This document shows, piece after piece, positions 52,602 to 53,364 of a stretch of DNA of 53,364 nucleotides. The notes beneath the pieces were generated by a model. It made no database searches. It was not told where the DNA came from and saw nothing but the letters and a program-made list of their open reading frames with translations. A program made the translations under genes and the position numbers. This DNA comes from Candidatus Saganbacteria bacterium (lineage in GTDB: Bacteria; Margulisbacteria; WOR-1; O2-12-FULL-45-9; XYB2-FULL-48-7): NCBI GenBank assembly GCA_016939335.1, contig JAFGHC010000004.1, positions 1 through 53,364 on the forward strand, given 5' to 3'. Numbering within the stretch: the stretch's first letter is position 1; every line of letters begins with the position of its first letter.

Positions 52602-53364
52602 ATGGTGCTTTTTTCCGAAATGTTCGCGTCGGAACTGATCGGCGATCCGGTCGTCGACCGGGTCCAGGAAAACATCGGGCGGGTCAAGGATATCATTGTG
52701 ACGCTGGGCGAGACCTTTCCCCGCGTCACCGGATTGCTGATCGAACTGCCCGACGGCGGGAAAGAGAAAAAGGTGCTCCTGATCGGCGAGATCGACCTGG
52801 TCGGCAAAAAATTCGTCTCCACCCGCACGACGCGCGACCGCGTGCCGCTGACTTCACCGCGCGAGGGCGAGGTGCTGCTGGTGCGCGACGTGATGGACCA
52901 GCAGGTCGTCGACCTGGAAGGGGCGCGCGTCATCAGGGTCAACGACCTGAAACTGGCGAAAGTCGATCAGGACGTCCGGCTGATCGCCGCCGACGTCGGT
53001 CTGGCCGGCATGCTGCGCCGGCTGGGGCTGGAAAGCTTCGGCAGCTGGCTGGTCGGCCGGTTCGGCAAAAAACTGCCCGAACAGCTGATCGGCTGGGACC
53101 ATGTCCAGGACCTCTCCGGCGGCAGGATCGCGATCCCGACCCAGGCGATCACCGACCTGCACCCCGCCGATGTCGCCCAGATCATTTCACAGGTCCAGAG
53201 CGAACAGAAGGCGGCGATCTTTTCGGCCCTCTCCGACAAGACGGCGGCCGAGGCGCTGCATGAACTGGAACCGATGTTAGGCGCGGTGCTGATCGCCGCG
53301 CTCGATACCAAGAAAGCGCTCGGCGTGCTGGAAAAGATGCCGCTCGACGAGGCGGCCGACATCA
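52602..53364 (+). CDS. PRC-barrel and MgtE N-terminal domain protein (3' end outside window)
   Basis: 254 residues are visible and the frame is open at the window edge. Two PRC-barrel-like beta domains (about 1-75 and 80-140; VLLVRDVMDQQVVDLEGARV) are followed by an MgtE N-terminal superhelix starting LHPADVAQIISQVQ with the HEL repeat pattern. In MgtE this domain senses Mg. PRC-MgtE_N proteins often precede an Nramp-type transporter, which would lie beyond the window. Metal-transport regulation is the likely role. Confidence 0.82.
   Translation, partial: MVLFSEMFASELIGDPVVDRVQENIGRVKDIIVTLGETFPRVTGLLIELPDGGKEKKVLLIGEIDLVGKKFVSTRTTRDRVPLTSPREGEVLLVRDVMDQQVVDLEGARVIRVNDLKLAKVDQDVRLIAADVGLAGMLRRLGLESFGSWLVGRFGKKLPEQLIGWDHVQDLSGGRIAIPTQAITDLHPADVAQIISQVQSEQKAAIFSALSDKTAAEALHELEPMLGAVLIAALDTKKALGVLEKMPLDEAADI

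Overview
The window is a gene-dense stretch of a bacterial chromosome of fairly high GC, apart from a few AT-rich islets. It begins inside a 16S rRNA gene and ends inside an MgtE-like gene. The gene set suggests a diderm bacterium: outer-membrane-like barrels with SLH domains, mreBCD with PBP2, and a CIRCE-controlled hrcA-grpE-dnaK-dnaJ operon. A ThiD2-ThiE fusion, a barrel with C-terminal SLH domains and a 16S that departs from near-universal positions point to an uncultured lineage. A relative of the Cyanobacteria such as Margulisbacteria (WOR-1) is my guess only, and the 16S has not been placed in a tree.

Layout. 1-1904: 3' part of 16S rRNA, interrupted by an 860-bp intron with group II features that encodes a LAGLIDADG endonuclease; no 23S follows. 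2.2-11.3 kb: M23 peptidase, ThiD2-ThiE, leuB facing leuDC, rlmN and two unknown genes. 11.4-15.7 kb: a LOG-like gene with thiC, a 3D-domain gene flanked by copies of the thiC 3' end, and two unknown genes. 15.7-21 kb: tight run thiL, M20 peptidase, Nudix, Xer recombinase, M50 protease, folC. 21-26.5 kb: SPOR protein, mreB-C-D, PBP2, L25. 26.5-30.8 kb: a FliK-like/FlhB-C-like pair, nitroreductase and two paralogous secreted coiled-coil barrel proteins. 30.9-38.9 kb (minus strand): lepA-hemW, then CIRCE-hrcA-grpE-dnaK-dnaJ-rsmE. 39-46.5 kb: SLH barrel protein, seven intact tRNAs, a CoiA-like islet, HNH and GIY-YIG endonucleases, and a tRNA-Asp locus rebuilt by nested insertions. 46.5 kb to end: holA, a FtsI-type PBP, trpS, scpAB, dprA and an MgtE_N protein.

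The most unusual content is mobile or repetitive DNA. A two-hairpin element centred on GGGATCCC occurs three times, always in or beside stable-RNA genes, and twice splits tRNA-Asp remnants exactly in the D- and T-loops. A GIY-YIG gene sits between a broken and a rebuilt tRNA-Asp. Several families of short repeats are inserted in frame in conserved enzymes (HemW, LeuC, ThiL, ThiC, DprA, RsmE); hemW alone carries five.

Many promoters place a TATAAT-like -10 box six or seven bases before the ATG, which predicts widespread leaderless mRNAs and settles several start codons.
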